A stretch of 31,412 nt of DNA, taken from positions 1-31,412 of the forward strand of contig JANRID010000001.1 in the NCBI GenBank assembly GCA_033765305.1, written 5' to 3'. Shown here piece by piece: positions 16,895 to 25,184 of this stretch. The notes beneath the pieces were generated by a model. It was not told the DNA's origin. It did not search any database and saw nothing but the letters and a program-made list of their open reading frames with translations. The DNA is from RDXT01 sp033765305 (GTDB lineage: Bacteria > Bacteroidota > Bacteroidia > J057). Position 1 is the stretch's first letter. Each line of letters starts with the position of its first letter. Made by a program: the position numbers and the translations under genes.

Positions 16895-17314
16895 TCAGAA
16901 AATCTCCAGGTCGGAGAAGAAGAAATGCGCTTCGCGCTGCGCGTTCTCGTCGGAGTCGGAGCCGTGGACCGCATTGGCTTCGATGGACTCGGCATACAGC
17001 TTGCGGATGGTGCCTTCGGCTGCGTTGGCGGGGTTGGTGGCGCCGATGGTGGTGCGGAAATCCGCTACGGCGTTGTCCTTTTCCAGCACCATCGGGATGC
17101 AGGGCCCGCTGGTCATGAAACGCACGAGGTCGTTGAAGAAGGGGCGCTCGCGGTGCACTTCGTAGAAGGCGCCTGCTTCGCGCTCGCTCAGGTGCAGCAT
17201 CTTCATGGCGCGGATGCGGAAGCCTGCCGCCAGGATGTGGTCGATGATTTTGCCGGCGTACTGGTTGCGCACCGCGTCGGGCTTGATAATGGTGAGGGTG
17301 AGAGTACCGTTCAT
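16895..17314 (-). CDS. ndk: Nucleoside diphosphate kinase
   Basis: A 139-residue enzyme passing phosphate from NTPs to NDPs through a phosphohistidine. TLTIIKPDAV with Lys11 opens the protein; the catalytic histidine is His117 in NAVHGSDS; RPFFNDLVRFMTSGP lies in the middle. Length is standard. The start MNGTLTLTIIKPDAV is unambiguous from the family. The gene reads away from nrnA, sharing a divergent promoter region (17350-17412), and is followed by a two-stem hairpin. Codon use fits the right-hand part of the window. Confidence 0.97.
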   Translation of the reverse strand: MNGTLTLTIIKPDAVRNQYAGKIIDHILAAGFRIRAMKMLHLSEREAGAFYEVHRERPFFNDLVRFMTSGPCIPMVLEKDNAVADFRTTIGATNPANAAEGTIRKLYAESIEANAVHGSDSDENAQREAHFFFSDLEIF

Positions 17315-17349
17315 ATGGGGAGAGATAACATTGGACGCTTGGACCGGGG

Positions 17350-17412
17350 CAAAATTAACCGGCCCCGCCTGATAATCCAATTGTAGCATATTGAAATCGA
17401 TTTGTAATTTTG
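17350..17412. promoter_or_regulatory. Divergent Bacteroidota promoter pair for ndk and nrnA
   Basis: The palindrome CAATTG at 17378-17383 supplies a TTG on each strand. For ndk (minus) TTG is followed after 20 bases by TAATTTTG (17357-17350). For nrnA (plus) TTG is followed after 21 bases by TAATTTTG (17405-17412). Both -7 boxes fit TAnnTTTG exactly and have the same sequence. Expected transcript starts lie about 30 bases before each start codon. Confidence 0.75.
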
Positions 17413-17448
17413 CCTTTCATTCTTCTCATCCGACTCAGGCCCGCAAAC

Positions 17449-18459
17449 ATGGACGATACGATCCGTCAGCTGCAGGAATGGCTGGCTTCTCCGCGCAGAA
17501 TTGCCATTACGACCCACCAGAAACCCGACGCGGATGCGCTCGGCTCCTCGCTTGCGCTCTACCTCTATCTCCAGGCCAGGGGCCATAAGGTCGAGGTGGT
17601 CTCCCCGACCGATTTTCCGGACTTTCTCCGCTGGCTGCCCGGCGTGCAGCACATCCACATCGGCCCGTCCGACCCCGACCGCGCAGCCTGGATCTTCGAG
17701 GGCGCCGACCTGATCTTCTGCCTGGACCTCAACTGGCTCAACCGGGTGAACGAGTTCGAGAAAACCGTCCGCAATTCCGAGGCCCGCAAGGTGATGATCG
17801 ACCATCACATGGAGCCGGAAGGCTTCGAGGACCTTTCGTATTCGGATGAAAAGGCCTCGTCGACGGCAGAACTGATCTACCGGCTGATTCACGACCTGGG
17901 CGACGGCAGCCTGATTACCCCTGAAATCGCCGAGAACATCTATACCGGGATGATGACCGATACGGGATCGTTCCGCTACACCAATACCTCCCCGCAGGTG
18001 CACCGCATCGCGGCGCATCTGATGGAGCTGGGGGTGGACAGCCACCGGGCCTACGAGAACATCTATTCCAATTCCAGCCCGGAGCGGCTCCGCTTCATCG
18101 GACACTGCCTCTCAAACTGCCTGGTGGTGCTGCCGCAGTACAAGACGGCCTATATTAAGGTGGACCGCGAGGTCTTCCGCCAGTTTACCATCCGCACCGG
18201 CGACACGGAAGGCCTGGTCAACTACGCCCTGGGCATCAAAGATGTGAATCTGGGCGTGCTGATGACGACCCAGGACGACATGGTGAAGCTCAGCTTCCGC
18301 AGCCGGAACGAGGTCCCGGCGGCGGAGTTTGCCAAGGAATTCGGCGGCGGCGGCCATTTCTATGCTGCCGGCGGCAAGAGCCTGCTTTCCCTGGCCGATA
18401 CGGAAAAGAAATTTCTCGATTTGCTCGAAGCGCATAAATCGTATCTTCAGCTTGACTAA
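17449..18459 (+). CDS. nrnA: DHH/DHHA1 phosphoesterase, NrnA-type oligoribonuclease / pAp phosphatase
   Basis: A 336-residue cytoplasmic enzyme degrading short RNA oligonucleotides and, in characterised homologues, 3'-phosphoadenosine-5'-phosphate. The DHH domain has metal-binding DADALGS (residues 27-33), CLDLNW (~91-96), IDHHMEP with DHH at 118-120, and MTDTGSFRY. The DHHA1 domain ends with EFGGGGHFYAAGG. The ATG at 17449 is chosen over an upstream in-frame ATG at 17410 because the latter lies inside the -7 promoter box and would add 13 atypical residues. The stop is 4 bases before the FKBP lipoprotein gene, so it probably heads an operon running to lipA. Confidence 0.93.
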   Translation: MDDTIRQLQEWLASPRRIAITTHQKPDADALGSSLALYLYLQARGHKVEVVSPTDFPDFLRWLPGVQHIHIGPSDPDRAAWIFEGADLIFCLDLNWLNRVNEFEKTVRNSEARKVMIDHHMEPEGFEDLSYSDEKASSTAELIYRLIHDLGDGSLITPEIAENIYTGMMTDTGSFRYTNTSPQVHRIAAHLMELGVDSHRAYENIYSNSSPERLRFIGHCLSNCLVVLPQYKTAYIKVDREVFRQFTIRTGDTEGLVNYALGIKDVNLGVLMTTQDDMVKLSFRSRNEVPAAEFAKEFGGGGHFYAAGGKSLLSLADTEKKFLDLLEAHKSYLQLD

Positions 18460-18463
18460 TCCG

Positions 18464-18970
18464 ATGCCTGTGCCCCGAATCCTGACCGCCCTGCTGCCGG
18501 CAGCGATGCTGATCGCCGCCTGCGGCCCCTCCGGCTCCCAGCAGCAAACAGCAGCTTCCCAGCCTGCCTCCCAGCCCGCCGCGGCTCCTGCCGCGCCCAA
18601 GCCCTTCGTGATGCCGCCCTACGAAATCACCGACGCCACGCCCGTGCGCGACGTGGAGGGCATCCGGATCTACACCGTCCACGAGGGCCAGGGCGCCGTG
18701 CCCAAGCCCGGCAGCAATGTCGTGATCCACTACCACGGCATGCTCACTGACGGCACCGTCTTCGACAGCTCCTTCGATCGCGGCCAGGTGGCCGATTTCG
18801 GCCTCGGCAACCTCATCCGCGGCTGGCAGATCGGCCTGACGCAGGTCCGGACCGGCTCCCGCGTGCGCCTGGTCATCCCGCCGGAGCTGGGCTACGGCGA
18901 GCGTGGCTCCGGCAAGATTCCCGCCAATTCGACGCTCGTCTTCGATATCGAGCTGATCGGCACCTACTGA
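18464..18970 (+). CDS. FKBP-type peptidyl-prolyl isomerase, lipoprotein
   Basis: A 168-residue protein with a lipoprotein signal (MLIAAC, lipidated Cys20), a Gln/Ser/Ala/Pro-rich linker (about residues 22-48), and one FKBP domain (about 60-168). Domain hallmarks are VVIHYHGMLTDGTVFDSSFDRG, LIRGWQIGLTQVRTGSRVRLVIPPELGYGERGSGKIPANSTLVFDIEL (quoted as separate motifs; active-site Tyr, Phe, Asp and Trp positions present). It should assist folding of exported proteins in the periplasm or at the outer membrane. It starts 4 bp after nrnA and is followed by a second FKBP gene whose domain is clearly related, suggesting tandem duplication. Confidence 0.92.
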   Translation: MPVPRILTALLPAAMLIAACGPSGSQQQTAASQPASQPAAAPAAPKPFVMPPYEITDATPVRDVEGIRIYTVHEGQGAVPKPGSNVVIHYHGMLTDGTVFDSSFDRGQVADFGLGNLIRGWQIGLTQVRTGSRVRLVIPPELGYGERGSGKIPANSTLVFDIELIGTY

Positions 18971-19008
18971 GCCCGCGTTTCCTCCGTTCATCCCCTTATC
19001 CCCGATAC

Positions 19009-19371
19009 ATGCAAGTACCCTATCAGATTCCCGCCGGCCTGGCGCCCTTCGATGTGCAAGGCATTCAGGTCTATGTGGTGGAAGCCGGCGACGGCGCCTT
19101 TCCGGAGCCGCAGCACACGGTCAAAATCCAGTATCACGGCATGCTGACCGATGGCACGGTGTTCGACAGCTCCTTCGACCGGGGCGAGGTGCATGACTTT
19201 CCGCTGCCCCGGCTCATTCCGGGCTGGCAGCTGGCGCTGCCCAAGGTGCGGATCGGGTCCAAGGTGCGGCTCGTCGTGCCGCCGCAGCTCGGCTACGGCA
19301 GCCGCCGGATCGGGAACATTCCGGCCAATTCGACGTTGTTGTTCGATATCGAACTGATCGATTCCTACTGA
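19009..19371 (+). CDS. FKBP-type peptidyl-prolyl isomerase without signal peptide
   Basis: A 120-residue single-domain FKBP. It shares YHGMLTDGTVFDSSFDRG exactly with the preceding gene's product, then LIPGWQLALPKV and LVVPPQLGYGSRRIGNIPANSTLLFDIEL. There is no signal peptide, so it is predicted cytoplasmic. The start MQVPYQIPAGLAPFD at 19009 follows the previous stop by 38 bp. The next gene starts 3 bp after its stop. It is most simply explained as a duplicate of the neighbouring FKBP that acts in the other compartment. Confidence 0.9.
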   Translation: MQVPYQIPAGLAPFDVQGIQVYVVEAGDGAFPEPQHTVKIQYHGMLTDGTVFDSSFDRGEVHDFPLPRLIPGWQLALPKVRIGSKVRLVVPPQLGYGSRRIGNIPANSTLLFDIELIDSY

Positions 19372-19374
19372 CCG

Positions 19375-20118
19375 ATGCGCGACGGCTGGCTGATCCGGAT
19401 ACTGTGCTGCGCCCTGCTGTGGCTGGCGATGATGCCGGTGTTGCAGGCGCAGGAGGAAGAGGCAGATGCGCCCCGCGCCTGGACCGGCCTGGATGTGCGG
19501 GCCGGCAGCCGCAACGGCGGCTTTGCCGTTTTCCGCGCGCAGTCCTTCCGTCCGCTCAGCCTCGTGTACGGCGCCTCGTTCGATCTCGTCAAGGATTCCC
19601 GCGAGGCCCGGATCGAATCGTTCTACGGCGACCGCGGACGCCGCTACGTGTACGGCAAGCTCAACCACCTGGCGGTCCTGCGTCCGCAGGCAGGCCTGCT
19701 CTGGCAGGCGCTGCCCCGCACCGACCTCAACCGGATCGCCGTCATGGCGGCGGTGCAGGCCGGGCCCTCGCTGGCGCTGCTTTCGCCGTATTATGTGGAG
19801 GTGCCCTCCGGCCCGCTGCTCAATACGCGGCTGGCAGTGCCCTTCGACCCCGCGCGCTATTCGTACCAGGGCATCATCGGGCGGGCGGGCTTCCTGGCCG
19901 GCTCGCCCGAGCCGCTGCTCCGCATCGGCGCCGGCGCCGGCGCGCTGGTCATGCTCGACTGGGCCCGCGCCCGGCATGGCTTCTCCGGGCTCAGCCTCGG
20001 CGCCGATGTCAACTGGTTTCCTGCCCCGCTCCCGGTCCTGGCCGAAACCCCGGAGATCCGCAACCGGTCCTGGACCGCCGCCGGGTCCGTGGGCTTGTTT
20101 TTCGGCGGAAAATTGTAA
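19375..20118 (+). CDS. Exported protein, probable outer-membrane beta-barrel
   Basis: A 247-residue protein with a clear signal peptide (charged start MRDGWLIR, hydrophobic ILCCALLWLAMMPVL, cleavage near AQA-QE at ~25). The mature part is rich in alternating hydrophobic and polar residues, with aromatic strand ends (LSLVYGASFDLV, YVYGKLNHLAVLRPQAGLLW, SLGADVNWF), and ends SVGLFFGGKL with a terminal hydrophobic pattern as in small outer-membrane barrels. No specific family is recognised. It lies 3 bp after the second FKBP and 48 bp before lipA, so it is probably co-transcribed. A link between this barrel and the FKBP chaperones is inference from position only. Confidence 0.75.
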   Translation: MRDGWLIRILCCALLWLAMMPVLQAQEEEADAPRAWTGLDVRAGSRNGGFAVFRAQSFRPLSLVYGASFDLVKDSREARIESFYGDRGRRYVYGKLNHLAVLRPQAGLLWQALPRTDLNRIAVMAAVQAGPSLALLSPYYVEVPSGPLLNTRLAVPFDPARYSYQGIIGRAGFLAGSPEPLLRIGAGAGALVMLDWARARHGFSGLSLGADVNWFPAPLPVLAETPEIRNRSWTAAGSVGLFFGGKL

Positions 20119-20166
20119 GTTTTGCATGCATACCCTGCCTGATCCAGCTACCAGCACCTCCCGCGC

Positions 20167-21060
20167 ATGACGAACCTGACCATCCCTGCCCCCGCATCCC
20201 TCACCGCCGGCAACCTGCCGGGCGACGGCCCCCGGCCTTCCTGGCTGCGGGTCAAGCTGCCCTATGGCGAGCAGTATTCGGGCGTCCGGTCGATCGTGGA
20301 CCAGAACAAGCTTCATACGGTGTGTGAAAGCGCCCGCTGCCCCAACATGGGCGAGTGCTGGGGTGCCGGCACGGCTACGTTCATGATTCTGGGAAATGTG
20401 TGCACCCGCTCCTGCTCCTTCTGCGCAGTGGCCACCGGCAGGCCGCAGGGCATGGATTACGACGAGCCCCGGCGCGTGGCTGAAGCCATTCAGGCCATGG
20501 GCGTCAGGCACGCCGTCATTACCTCCGTCAACCGCGACGAGCAGCCCGACAGCGGCATGCATATCTGGGCCGAAACCGTGCGCCAGGTGCGCCTGCTGGC
20601 ACCGGACTGCACCCTCGAAACCCTGATCCCCGATGTCAAAGGCCGCTGGGACATGCTCAAGCTCATGACCGACGAGCGGCCGGAGATCATCTCCCACAAT
20701 ATGGAGACGGTGCACCGGCTGTACCGCCGCGTGCGGCCGCAGGCGCGCTACGAGCGCAGCCTCGAACAGATCCGCCGGACGAAGGAGGCCGGCTGCCGCA
20801 CGAAATCCGGGTTTATGGTGGGGCTGGGCGAAACGGTCGAGGAAGTGTACGAGCTGATGCAGGATCTGCATGCCCACGGCTGCGATGTGCTCACCATCGG
20901 GCAGTACCTCCAGCCGACCAAAATGCACCTGCCGGTGCATGAGTTCATCCACCCGGATCTGTTTGCCCATTACCGCCAGGCAGGCATGGAAATGGGCTTC
21001 GCGTACGTGGAAAGCGGCGCGCTGGTGCGGTCGAGCTACCACTCGGAGCGGCATCTGTAA
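20167..21060 (+). CDS. lipA: Lipoyl synthase (radical SAM)
   Basis: A 297-residue enzyme inserting two sulfurs into protein-bound octanoyl groups to form lipoyl cofactors. The auxiliary 4Fe-4S cluster cysteines are Cys53, 58 and 64 in CESARCPNMGECW; the radical SAM cysteines are Cys79, 83 and 86 in CTRSCSFC. VITSVNRDE, SHNMETVHRLY and KSGFMVGLGE follow, and the C-terminal RSSYHSE carries the serine that ligates the auxiliary cluster. Full length. It is the last gene of the likely nrnA-lipA transcript; no lipB is present. No clear terminator follows before the next gene 239 bp away. Confidence 0.97.
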   Translation: MTNLTIPAPASLTAGNLPGDGPRPSWLRVKLPYGEQYSGVRSIVDQNKLHTVCESARCPNMGECWGAGTATFMILGNVCTRSCSFCAVATGRPQGMDYDEPRRVAEAIQAMGVRHAVITSVNRDEQPDSGMHIWAETVRQVRLLAPDCTLETLIPDVKGRWDMLKLMTDERPEIISHNMETVHRLYRRVRPQARYERSLEQIRRTKEAGCRTKSGFMVGLGETVEEVYELMQDLHAHGCDVLTIGQYLQPTKMHLPVHEFIHPDLFAHYRQAGMEMGFAYVESGALVRSSYHSERHL

Positions 21061-21222
21061 GGAAAAAGTGCGGAACGGGGCGTCTTCCCGATGACCTCAA
21101 AAACGGCCGCAGCCCCGATCGGCATGTGCGAAGGGAAAACACAGGATCTTGTCCAGGGTGTGACGCAGCTGATTATCAGCGGCGTCTTTTGCTTTGGCGA
21201 ACCGCCGTCCCGCCCGCATCCG

Positions 21223-21236
21223 CGCAGGGCCCTGCG
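21223..21236. promoter_or_regulatory. 14-bp palindrome upstream of the T9SS protein gene
   Basis: CGCAGGGCCCTGCG is a perfect palindrome inside the 239-bp gap between lipA and the next gene. It could be an operator or a hairpin; there is no further support. Confidence 0.3.
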
Positions 21237-21242
21237 GGCAGA

Positions 21243-21275
21243 TTTGCTTTGTGTTATCGAAAATAGTTACTTTAC
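21243..21275 (+). promoter_or_regulatory. Possible promoter of the T9SS protein gene
   Basis: TTTG (21243-21246) is followed after 21 bases by TACTTTAC (21268-21275), an imperfect TAnnTTTG. It would place the transcript start close before the ATG at 21300. Weak. Confidence 0.35.
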
Positions 21276-21299
21276 CCATCCACCTAACCGCGATCCGAT

Positions 21300-24179
21300 A
21301 TGAATCTGAAGCTCTACGCGTGGTTGACTGCATTCACGATTTTTTTCTTTTCCACTTCCTCCGCACAGTACAACTGGGAAAACATCGGCCCGGACAACCT
21401 CGGCAGCCCGACCCGCGCACTGGCCTTCGATGCCCAGGGAAACCTGCTTGCCGGTTCGCAGGGCGGAGGGCTCTGGCGCTCCACAACCCGCGGGGAATCC
21501 TGGCAGCGGGTGCTCTCCTATGACGCCGCCGGCGCCAATCCCAACATCACCTCGATCGCGGTCAGCGGGAGCACCATTTATGTAGCCACCGGCGCCGCCG
21601 AATTCACCCGCCCCTACGGCGTTGTGCGGCTTGGCTTCCCCGCCACCTACAGCTACCAGACCGATCCCACCGGCTTCAAAGGCTATATCGACGGCATGCC
21701 CGGCGGCGGGGTGTATGTATCGACCGACAACGGTGCGACCTGGTCCAATGCCAATGCCACGACGCGGGCGCCTTTCGGCGCCGAAACGGCCAACTTCAAA
21801 GGCCCCTTCGCCAATATCCAGAAGGTCCTCGTAAAAGGCAGCCGGGTTTTCGTGGCCAGCGCCGCAGGCCTGTTCTACTCCGACGACCAGCTCCAGAACC
21901 TGACGCAGGTGCAGGGCACGGACTTTATCCGCAATTCCATCATCTTCGACGTGGAGGCTGCTGCCGGCAATGTCATCTTCGCTACGGCGCATGAGGACGG
22001 CAACAACCCCCGCGACAGCCTCTATATCTCGCAGGACAACGGCGCGAGCTTCACCTCGGTAAAAGATCCGCTGCTGTATGCTGCCAATACGGAGCTGGGC
22101 CGCAACCGCATCGAAGTGGCTGTCGCCCCGTCGGATCCCAATATCGTGTACATGGCAGGCTCCCAGAGCAATCAGGAAGTCAACGGGATCTTCCGCTATC
22201 TGGTCTCCGAAAACCGGTGGAGCTCCTACGGCCCCCGCGGAAGCGCCGGCTTTGCGCCGCTCTCCGGCAACGGGCGGAATGCCTTCGTGCTGGCCGTGCT
22301 GCCCGACAACCCCAACGAGCTGATTGTGGCCGGCAACAGCTGGTTTACCTTCAAGCAGGACCGGGGCTGGAGCCAAACCGCTGTCCATACCAATCCGACT
22401 GCGCCCAACTTCCTGGCCCGCAGCCAGTTTGCTGTGCTCTTCGACCCCGGAAACCCGCAGGTGTACTACGTGGGCACTTCCCGCCAGATTTTCCGGACAG
22501 CCAACCGGGGCACCTCGTTCTCGCTGCGCAGCAAGGGCTATGAGGCGGGGATTGCCTACAGTGTCGCATCGTTCAAGACGGAAACGGTCGGCGAAGAGCC
22601 GATCGCAATCGATGCGGTGCTCGGCGGCACCCTCAACAACGGCTCGGTCTATAACCGCCATTTCTCGGCCGCATCCCCGGCCCGTCAGGGATTCGGGACC
22701 ATCTGGACAACGCCCTACAGCGAAGCCGATGTGTCCTATACCCATCCCGGCCTGATTCTTGTCCAGGGCTCCGACGGCGCTCCGATCCGCTCTTTCAATG
22801 CCGGCAGCAGCTTCGACCAGTTTTTCGGCCCGCCGATCAGCCCGCAGGTAGCCAACCTGACCCCCGCCACGACCGATACCATGATCGACCGGAGCAACGA
22901 CCGCTCCGCTGGCGGCAACCTCTTCAATGCGCCGCTGCCGGCGCAGTCGGCCTGGGTGGTGGACCAGTACATCCCCGAGGCCCTGGTCAATAATTCCAGC
23001 ATCACGATCGAAGAGCTGCAGGCACAGGCGCCCTCGTATGTCTTTTTCTGCTCCCGAAACTATATCTGGCTGGTATCCAATCCGTTCGGGGAAGCGCTCC
23101 AGGTCAAGTGGAACCGCATTACCCCCCGCCTCGTGAGCGGCGACGAGTATTTTACGGCCATTACCGTCTCCGGTGACGATCAGCATACCGTGTATGCCGG
23201 CACCAATAAAGGCAACCTCTGGCGCATCGACCGTGCCCACGATCTGGAGAATTTCGATGTCAATGTGAACATCCGCCAGATCAACGAGGAGTTTGTGAAC
23301 AACCTGTTTTTTGTCAATGGGCGCTGGATTTCCTCGCTGGCCGTGGATCCGAAAAACCCCAGCCGCCTCGTGGTCGGCTACGCAGGCTTCGGCGGCAATG
23401 CGTCGTCGGTGCCGTCCTTCATCTGGGTGACCAACAACGCCCGCGACCCTGAGCCGGTATTCGGCCAGTTTATCGATGCGCCGAAGATCGAGCCGGTGTA
23501 TGCCCTGCACTTTGTCAACGACCCCGGACAGGCAGAAAGCGTCCTGCTGGTCGGCGGGCATACGAATCTGTATTCGGCCCGTTCGATTACCTCGCCCTTC
23601 ACCAACCTCTACACGGCCTCATGGACCCGGGAATTCGCCCCGGATTTTGGGGCGGTGCCGGTGTTCGATATCCACGTCCGCCGCTTCAGCTCCCGCCTCA
23701 CCGAAAATGCCCTGATCCGCGAAGAGGTGCGCCCGCGTACCCTGCCGGACGGTACCGTGGTGCTGGACACCATCGAGCTGGAGCGTGACAACCTCCTTCT
23801 GACCCGCGACAATACGGTGTTTGTGGCTACGCATGGCCGGGGATACTGGACCACCTCTTCCATCCGCGCCCGCGGCGGATCGCCTGAGGGGCCGGTCGTA
23901 TCGGTCGAAGCCGATGCGGTTCGGATCTATCCGAACCCTGCTGCCAGCCTCGCTACCGTGGAGGTTGACCTGACGGCTGCGGCTACGTTCCGGCACCGCC
24001 TCCTGGCCCTGGACGGGCGCGAGGTGCTGGGGCCGGCTGCCGTGCAGCTGCAGGCAGGGCGGCACGAGCTGCCCATCGAAACCGCCCGCCTTGCGCCGGG
24101 GATCTACCTGCTGGAAAGCAGCATCGAAACCGGGGCCCGCACACAGATGGAGGTGCATAAACTCCTCGTGGTCCGCTGA
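21300..24179 (+). CDS. Secreted beta-propeller (sortilin/exo-alpha-sialidase-like repeat) protein with type IX sorting domain
   Basis: A 959-residue secreted protein. Residues 1-22 are a Sec signal peptide ending STSSAQ. The body has many short repeats with Asp-box-like and blade motifs (GGGLWRSTTRGESWQRVL, GVYVSTDNGATWSN, LYISQDNGASF, VYAGTNKGNLWRID, VFVATHGRGYWTT), as in VPS10/sortilin-like multi-bladed propellers. The last ~85 residues form a Por-type CTD: VRIYPNPAAS opens it and LAPGIYLLES lies near the end. In Bacteroidota this domain directs export through the type IX system and surface attachment (established). No catalytic residues can be assigned, so it may be a binding or adhesive protein. 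It is flanked by a weak promoter and a strong hairpin downstream, suggesting a single-gene transcript. Confidence 0.9.
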   Translation: MNLKLYAWLTAFTIFFFSTSSAQYNWENIGPDNLGSPTRALAFDAQGNLLAGSQGGGLWRSTTRGESWQRVLSYDAAGANPNITSIAVSGSTIYVATGAAEFTRPYGVVRLGFPATYSYQTDPTGFKGYIDGMPGGGVYVSTDNGATWSNANATTRAPFGAETANFKGPFANIQKVLVKGSRVFVASAAGLFYSDDQLQNLTQVQGTDFIRNSIIFDVEAAAGNVIFATAHEDGNNPRDSLYISQDNGASFTSVKDPLLYAANTELGRNRIEVAVAPSDPNIVYMAGSQSNQEVNGIFRYLVSENRWSSYGPRGSAGFAPLSGNGRNAFVLAVLPDNPNELIVAGNSWFTFKQDRGWSQTAVHTNPTAPNFLARSQFAVLFDPGNPQVYYVGTSRQIFRTANRGTSFSLRSKGYEAGIAYSVASFKTETVGEEPIAIDAVLGGTLNNGSVYNRHFSAASPARQGFGTIWTTPYSEADVSYTHPGLILVQGSDGAPIRSFNAGSSFDQFFGPPISPQVANLTPATTDTMIDRSNDRSAGGNLFNAPLPAQSAWVVDQYIPEALVNNSSITIEELQAQAPSYVFFCSRNYIWLVSNPFGEALQVKWNRITPRLVSGDEYFTAITVSGDDQHTVYAGTNKGNLWRIDRAHDLENFDVNVNIRQINEEFVNNLFFVNGRWISSLAVDPKNPSRLVVGYAGFGGNASSVPSFIWVTNNARDPEPVFGQFIDAPKIEPVYALHFVNDPGQAESVLLVGGHTNLYSARSITSPFTNLYTASWTREFAPDFGAVPVFDIHVRRFSSRLTENALIREEVRPRTLPDGTVVLDTIELERDNLLLTRDNTVFVATHGRGYWTTSSIRARGGSPEGPVVSVEADAVRIYPNPAASLATVEVDLTAAATFRHRLLALDGREVLGPAAVQLQAGRHELPIETARLAPGIYLLESSIETGARTQMEVHKLLVVR

Positions 24180-24190
24180 TCTGCACCGCT

Positions 24191-24220
24191 GCCCGGAAGC
24201 CTGCCTCCAGGCTTCCGGGC
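24191..24220 (+). terminator. Strong hairpin terminator after the T9SS protein gene
   Basis: The 13-bp perfect stem GCCCGGAAGCCTG (24191-24203) pairs with CAGGCTTCCGGGC (24208-24220) around a 4-base loop, followed by AGTATTTGG. The U content is modest, but the stem is long and sits 11 bases after the stop codon. Confidence 0.75.
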
Positions 24221-24239
24221 AGTATTTGGCCCCCCCCGC

Positions 24240-24746
24240 ATGAAGACCCTGGTACTTTGCCGCCATGCTAAATCCGACTGGCCTGCCGGAGTGGATGACA
24301 TCCGCCGTCCGCTCAAGGCGCGCGGCGTTCGTGATGCGACGTACCTCGGAGGGCTGCTCGCCCGGCAGACATTTGTCCCGGATCTGATTCTTTCCTCGCC
24401 TGCCGTCCGGGCCCTCACCACCGCGCAGATCATCGGCAAGTGCCTGGGTTACAGCGAAGAGGTCCGTCAGGAGGCCCAGATTTACCACGGACACGACGAG
24501 CATCTGATCCAGCTGATCCGCTCGCTGCCGGCTGAAAAGGAGATCGTGATGATTTTCGGGCACAACCCGACGATGGAGGCGGTGGCCGGCAAGCTGCTCA
24601 ACTGCGGCACTCCGGTCATGATGCCGACTTCAGCCATGATCTGCCTGGAAAGCCAGGCCTTTTCGTGGTCGCATACCGACTCCCAGCATGTGTACCTGCG
24701 CTGGATGCTGGTGCCGCGCCTGATGCGCAAGCCCGGGGAGGACTGA
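24240..24746 (+). CDS. SixA-like histidine phosphatase
   Basis: A 168-residue histidine-phosphatase-superfamily protein. The catalytic motif is CRHAKSDW (Arg8, His9 nucleophile); the second histidine is in IFGHNPTMEAVAG (His108), and LSSPAVRALTTAQ is also conserved. The length and the RHAKS form match SixA, which dephosphorylates phosphohistidine on signalling proteins in E. coli; the bacterial target here is unknown. An eight-C run (24230-24237) lies just before the ATG. The stop is 3 bp from the stop of the convergent DUF6884-like gene. Confidence 0.9.
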   Translation: MKTLVLCRHAKSDWPAGVDDIRRPLKARGVRDATYLGGLLARQTFVPDLILSSPAVRALTTAQIIGKCLGYSEEVRQEAQIYHGHDEHLIQLIRSLPAEKEIVMIFGHNPTMEAVAGKLLNCGTPVMMPTSAMICLESQAFSWSHTDSQHVYLRWMLVPRLMRKPGED

Positions 24747-24749
24747 GCG

Positions 24750-25184
24750 TCAGGTCTTGTCCAGCCAGTGCCGTGCTTCGGGCAGGGTCATGCCAATCAG
24801 CGGCGCATGCGCCTGCGGCAGGCGCTTCAGCAGCGGCGCAGCAAAACGGCTGAGCCCCAGGATGATCAGTTCGTCCTCTGCCGTCAGGTCCAGGTTCCGC
24901 AGGTCCGCCGCGATCCGGTCGGCCCAGTGATTCACCGCCGCATCGTCCATTCCGCTCAGCGTGTCGGGGTAGGGGTCCAGCACCTCGCAGGCAGGCACCA
25001 GGCCATGGCGCACGGACATGAGCATCAGCAGGTCGGGCTGCATCCGCAGGGCCCAGCTGCGGCCCGCGTAGAACAGCGGGCTGCGGTACAGCTCGATCGC
25101 CTTGCGGGGGCCGGCGGCCTTGCGGTTGGCGGGGCACATCAGGATAATCCGGCGGCCCCGCGTCTCAGGGCTGTTCCGAGGCAT
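24750..25184 (-). CDS. DUF6884-like protein
   Basis: A 144-residue protein. It resembles the DUF6884 pattern: RIILMCPANRKAAGPRKA, then ELYRSPLFYAG, LMLMSVRHGLV and EVLDPYPDTL (compare the usual SCSKKK, LYxSPLF, SAKHGL and PYxxTL). The family is uncharacterised, so no function is offered. The start at 25184 is preferred over an internal ATG at 25139 because the conserved RIIL strand precedes the latter. This start overlaps the 3' end of the GH13 gene by 20 bp, suggesting coupling, although the products have no evident relation. Confidence 0.75.
   Translation of the reverse strand: MPRNSPETRGRRIILMCPANRKAAGPRKAIELYRSPLFYAGRSWALRMQPDLLMLMSVRHGLVPACEVLDPYPDTLSGMDDAAVNHWADRIAADLRNLDLTAEDELIILGLSRFAAPLLKRLPQAHAPLIGMTLPEARHWLDKT

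Noticed and set aside
21061..21222. Riboswitch or small RNA between lipA and the T9SS gene
   Set aside because: No conserved core or clear multi-stem fold could be recognised; only the short palindrome at 21223-21236 stands out.
21267..23561. Minus-strand open frame of 764 codons
   Set aside because: Antisense of the T9SS propeller gene, which has a signal peptide and sorting domain.
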